Positions 11,684 through 14,282 of a stretch of 14,282 nucleotides of DNA are shown here, piece after piece. Within the stretch, counting starts at the first letter, position 1. Every line of letters begins with the position of its first letter. Source of the DNA: Oscillospiraceae bacterium (GTDB lineage Bacteria; Bacillota; Clostridia; Oscillospirales; Acutalibacteraceae); assembly GCA_902761265.1 (NCBI GenBank), contig CACWJV010000026.1, positions 1 to 14,282 on the forward strand, given 5' to 3'. A model generated the notes under the pieces. The model worked only from the letters and a program-made list of their open reading frames with translations, searched no databases and had not been told where the DNA came from. The position numbers and the translations under genes are program-made.

Positions 11684-14089
11684 TTATTTTACGGGCTTGA
11701 TATACCAGATGTCGCGCGCATAGTCGTTGATTGCACGGTCGGCCGCAAAGCGTCCGGCGCCGGCAATGTTCAAAAGCGCCATCCGGTTCCAACCCTCACG
11801 GTCGCTCCAAAGCGTGTCGATCTTCTTTTGTGCGGCGCGGTAGTCCGCAAAGTCGGCGAGCACCATATACGGGTCGTGGTGGATGATCGTGTTGCCGATC
11901 TCCGGGAACAGCTTGCCGCCCACGCCCTGCTGGATATATTCGATCACGCGGCGCAGCTCGGCGTTGTTGTTGAAATAGTTCATCGGCGTGTAGCCCGAAC
12001 GCTTGAGCTCCGTCACCTCCGGCGTCGTCATGCCGAACAGAATCATGTTGTCGTCGCCCACGGCCTCGTGGATCTCCACATTCGCGCCGTCGAGCGTGCC
12101 GAGAGTCACGGCGCCGTTGATCATAAACTTCATATTGCTTGTGCCGCTCGCTTCCGTGCCGGCCAGCGAAATCTGTTCGCTGACGTCCGCCGCCGGAATC
12201 AGACGCTCCGCCAGCGTGACGTTATAGTCCTCGAGGAAGATGACCTTCATTTTGCTGTTGACGTCAGGGTCGTTGTTGATCACGTCGGCCAGCGCACAGA
12301 TGAAGGAGATGATCTTTTTGGCGATGAAATAGCCGCTCGCCGCTTTGGCGCCGAAGATATAGGTGTGCGGCACTACGGGCAGATTCGGGTTTTCCTTGAG
12401 CTCGAGATACTTCGCAAGAATCTGGAACGCGTTGAGGTGCTGGCGCTTGTATTCATGCAGACGCTTGACCTGCACGTCGAAGATCGAGGTCGGGTCGAGC
12501 GAAACGCCGGTCGTCTTTTTGACATAGGAGGCAAAGCGCTCTTTGTTTTGCAGCTTGATTTTGTCGAGTTCCTGCAGTACAGCGGTGTCGTCGGCAAACG
12601 CAGCAAGCTTTTGCAGTTCGTCCGCCTTGAGGATGAAGCCCTTGCCAATCAGCTTTTCAAGATACGCCGACAATCCCGGGTTGGACTGACACAGCCAGCG
12701 GCGGTGCGCAATGCCGTTGGTCACGTTGGTAAACTTGTCGGGCGTCAGATGATAGAAATCGCTGAACACGGTGTCCTTGAGGATCTGGCTGTGCAGCGCG
12801 GACACGCCGTTGACGCTGTGGCACGCGGCGACACACAGGTTTGCCATGCGGACCACGCCGCCGGAGATCACGGCCATCGCCTCCACCTTGCCGGCGTCGT
12901 GCATCGTGTTCCAGATGTGGGCGCGGTAGCGGTTGTCGATCTCTTTGATAATCTGATAGATGCGCGGCACAAGCGTTTGGATCAGGCTTTCCGGCCAGCA
13001 TTCGAGCGCTTCCTTCATCACGGTGTGGTTGGTATAGGCCGCGGTCTGCGTCACAATCTGCCACGCGTCGTCCCAGCCGTAGCCGCATTCGTCAAGCAGA
13101 ATACGCATCAGCTCGGGGATGGCGAGCGTCGGGTGGGTGTCGTTGATATGGATCGCGTTCTTTTCGGCAAAGTTTTCCATCGTGGCATAGTGGCGCAGAT
13201 GGCGCGAAACGATGTCCTGCACCGACGCGGATACCAGGAAATACTGCTGCTTGAGACGCAGGCTCTTGCCTTCGGGATGGTTGTCGGACGGATAGAGGAT
13301 CTTCGAGATGACCTCGGCCATCGCAGCCTCCTCCATCGCCTTCATATATTTGCCCTGATCGAACAAACTCATATCGAGCGCCGGCGCCTTGGAGCGCCAC
13401 AGACGCAAAATGCTGTAGCCTTTGCCGCCCTTGCCGCTGACATACATATCATACGGCACGGCCTGAATTTTGGTGTCGCCGTGGAGCACCACGGAATGGT
13501 AGTGTTCGTCCCAGATATCTTCTACCGTACCGCCGAACGAAACGGACACCATCTCCTGTTCGCGCGGGGTGAGCCAAACTTCGCCGCCGGGCAGCCAGAA
13601 GTCAGGCATTTCGGTTTGCCAGCCGTCCACAAGCTTTTGTTTGAAGATACCGGCTTCATACAGGATCGAGTAGCCCATCGAGGAATAGCCCTGGGTGGCA
13701 AGGCCGTCGAGATAGCACGCGGCAAGTCTGCCCAGACCGCCGTTGCCAAGACCTGCGTCGGGTTCGCAGTCGTAGAGCTTTTCCAGACTGATGCCGAAAT
13801 CCTTGAGTGCGGATGCCATCGTTTTGGTCAGATTCAGGTTATACAGGTTATTCTTGAGCGAGCGGCCCATCAGAAACTCCATGCTCAGATAGTACACGCG
13901 CTTCGCCTGTGCTTTGTCGGCAGCCTTGCGGCACGCGCGCACGCCTTCGTGCATCAGGTCTTTGACAATCAGCGACACGGCACGGTAATACTGCTCGTCG
14001 GACGCTTCCTGCGTGCTGACGCCGAAGAAGTGTGACAGTTTGCCGGAAATGAGGTCTTTTGCTTGTGCTTTTGTCAGGGAATAATTCAT
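11684..14089 (-). CDS. glgP: Glycogen/maltodextrin phosphorylase (GT35)
   Basis: An 801-residue alpha-glucan phosphorylase, which uses inorganic phosphate and PLP to release glucose-1-phosphate from glycogen or maltodextrin. Full family length and motifs are present: R64-V-Y-Y-L-S-M-E-F-L-M-G-R-S (64-77), D111-A-G-L-G-N-G-G-L-G-R-L-A-A (111-124), the Y266-P-S-D-N-H-P-E-G-K block, H314-I-N-D-T-H-P-T-L (314-322), R-L-H-E-Y-K-R-Q, and the PLP site E-A-S-G-T-S-N-M-K654. There is no long N-terminal regulatory extension with phosphorylation features as in animal enzymes. GGAGG (minus strand, 14096-14100) lies 6 bp before the ATG, and a good promoter is just upstream. No other glycogen genes are in view. 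Preference for glycogen or maltodextrin cannot be told from sequence. Confidence 0.96.
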   Translation of the reverse strand: MNYSLTKAQAKDLISGKLSHFFGVSTQEASDEQYYRAVSLIVKDLMHEGVRACRKAADKAQAKRVYYLSMEFLMGRSLKNNLYNLNLTKTMASALKDFGISLEKLYDCEPDAGLGNGGLGRLAACYLDGLATQGYSSMGYSILYEAGIFKQKLVDGWQTEMPDFWLPGGEVWLTPREQEMVSVSFGGTVEDIWDEHYHSVVLHGDTKIQAVPYDMYVSGKGGKGYSILRLWRSKAPALDMSLFDQGKYMKAMEEAAMAEVISKILYPSDNHPEGKSLRLKQQYFLVSASVQDIVSRHLRHYATMENFAEKNAIHINDTHPTLAIPELMRILLDECGYGWDDAWQIVTQTAAYTNHTVMKEALECWPESLIQTLVPRIYQIIKEIDNRYRAHIWNTMHDAGKVEAMAVISGGVVRMANLCVAACHSVNGVSALHSQILKDTVFSDFYHLTPDKFTNVTNGIAHRRWLCQSNPGLSAYLEKLIGKGFILKADELQKLAAFADDTAVLQELDKIKLQNKERFASYVKKTTGVSLDPTSIFDVQVKRLHEYKRQHLNAFQILAKYLELKENPNLPVVPHTYIFGAKAASGYFIAKKIISFICALADVINNDPDVNSKMKVIFLEDYNVTLAERLIPAADVSEQISLAGTEASGTSNMKFMINGAVTLGTLDGANVEIHEAVGDDNMILFGMTTPEVTELKRSGYTPMNYFNNNAELRRVIEYIQQGVGGKLFPEIGNTIIHHDPYMVLADFADYRAAQKKIDTLWSDREGWNRMALLNIAGAGRFAADRAINDYARDIWYIKPVK

Positions 14090-14144
14090 ACAAAACCTCC
14101 AAAAGTTTCAAAAGAAACGGGGATAAATTTCAATCTCATTGTTT

Positions 14145-14173
14145 ATTTTACACCAAAATCCGCTATAATTCAA
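14145..14173 (-). promoter_or_regulatory. Sigma-A promoter of glgP
   Basis: On the minus strand TTGAAT (14173-14168), a 17-bp spacer and TAAAAT (14150-14145). The start would be near 14138, giving a leader of about 50 bases before the ATG. The leader includes a small GTTTC-AAAA-GAAAC inverted repeat (14105-14118) just upstream of the ribosome site, too weak to call regulatory. Confidence 0.65.
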
Positions 14174-14253
14174 TAGCTAACAGCATGTTTGTGAATTTTG
14201 GATAAAGGAAAGAATTACAAGTCTTGCTTTCTGTCGATGTTCTCTATAAAAAT

Positions 14254-14282
14254 GCCGCGCGGATCTGTTGTTCCCGTGCGGC
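14254..14282 (-). terminator. Terminator at the right edge, probably for a gene outside the window
   Basis: GCCGCGCGG (14254-14262) pairs with CCGTGCGGC (14274-14282) in a 9-bp stem with one G-T wobble and an 11-base loop. Read on the minus strand it is followed by ATTTTTATAG, so it would end a minus-strand transcript coming from the right. It may also work in the plus direction, but the flank is cut off. The stretch between it and the glgP promoter shows no gene. Confidence 0.65.

Noticed and set aside
11828..14035. A 735-codon open frame on the plus strand opposite glgP
   Set aside because: It is antisense to a complete, motif-rich glycogen phosphorylase. Its translation is rich in His/Val/Arg and has no family features, as expected from third-position GC bias in high-GC DNA.

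Overview
The window looks like chromosomal DNA from a high-GC member of the Clostridia, probably Oscillospirales/Ruminococcaceae-like and possibly gut-associated. This is inferred from the protein families (a Firmicutes-type TrmB C-terminus, an SDR-type mannonate/fructuronate oxidoreductase, secreted LCAT/lipase-like proteins), strong AGGAGG ribosome binding sites, near-consensus sigma-A promoters, and short intergenic tandem and palindromic repeats. No rRNA, tRNA, CRISPR array, transposase gene or phage gene was seen.

Layout. (1) 1-196: C-terminus of trmB, then a repeat element and a rho-independent terminator. (2) 366-4357: an envelope-growth cluster with a near-consensus promoter, a membrane-anchored double-FHA protein, a SEDS (FtsW/RodA) glycosyltransferase and a class B penicillin-binding transpeptidase. 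The gene order resembles the actinobacterial FHA-RodA-PbpA cluster, but no Ser/Thr kinase is present here. (3) 4555-5406: an SDR closely resembling Firmicutes D-mannonate oxidoreductase (UxuB). (4) 5477-7334: a self-contained two-gene transcription unit with an operator-like palindrome, an extended -10 promoter, a 5'UTR hairpin, a stand-alone condensation-domain protein, an acyl carrier protein and a strong terminator. (5) 7438-10828: a promoter and two tandem paralogous secreted alpha/beta-hydrolases whose nucleophile elbow reads G-R-C-L-G (Cys instead of Ser) and which end in amphipathic helices, closed by a bidirectional terminator. (6) Minus strand: a HAD phosphatase (10828-11475) and glycogen phosphorylase (11684-14089) with its own promoter. 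A further minus-strand terminator sits at the right edge.

The SEDS and PBP proteins should form a peptidoglycan polymerase/cross-linking pair, with the FHA protein as a phospho-threonine-responsive partner. The condensation protein probably takes an acyl or aminoacyl group from the adjacent ACP and transfers it to an unknown acceptor. No adenylation/ligase gene is present to charge the ACP, so the charging enzyme must lie elsewhere. The two secreted Cys-type hydrolases next to it could be acyltransferases or hydrolases acting on lipid or ester substrates outside the cell. A functional link between the two units is inference from adjacency only.

Intergenic DNA carries three unrelated repeat families, each with short repeats in inverted orientation at its two ends and each copy starting within about 25 bp of a stop codon. 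Family A (AGGGACTA-like units) follows trmB and the PBP gene, family B (GGAATTC units) separates the FHA and SEDS genes, and family C (41-bp palindromic units) lies between glgP and the phosphatase gene. These and the condensation/ACP plus Cys-hydrolase region are the most unusual parts of the window.
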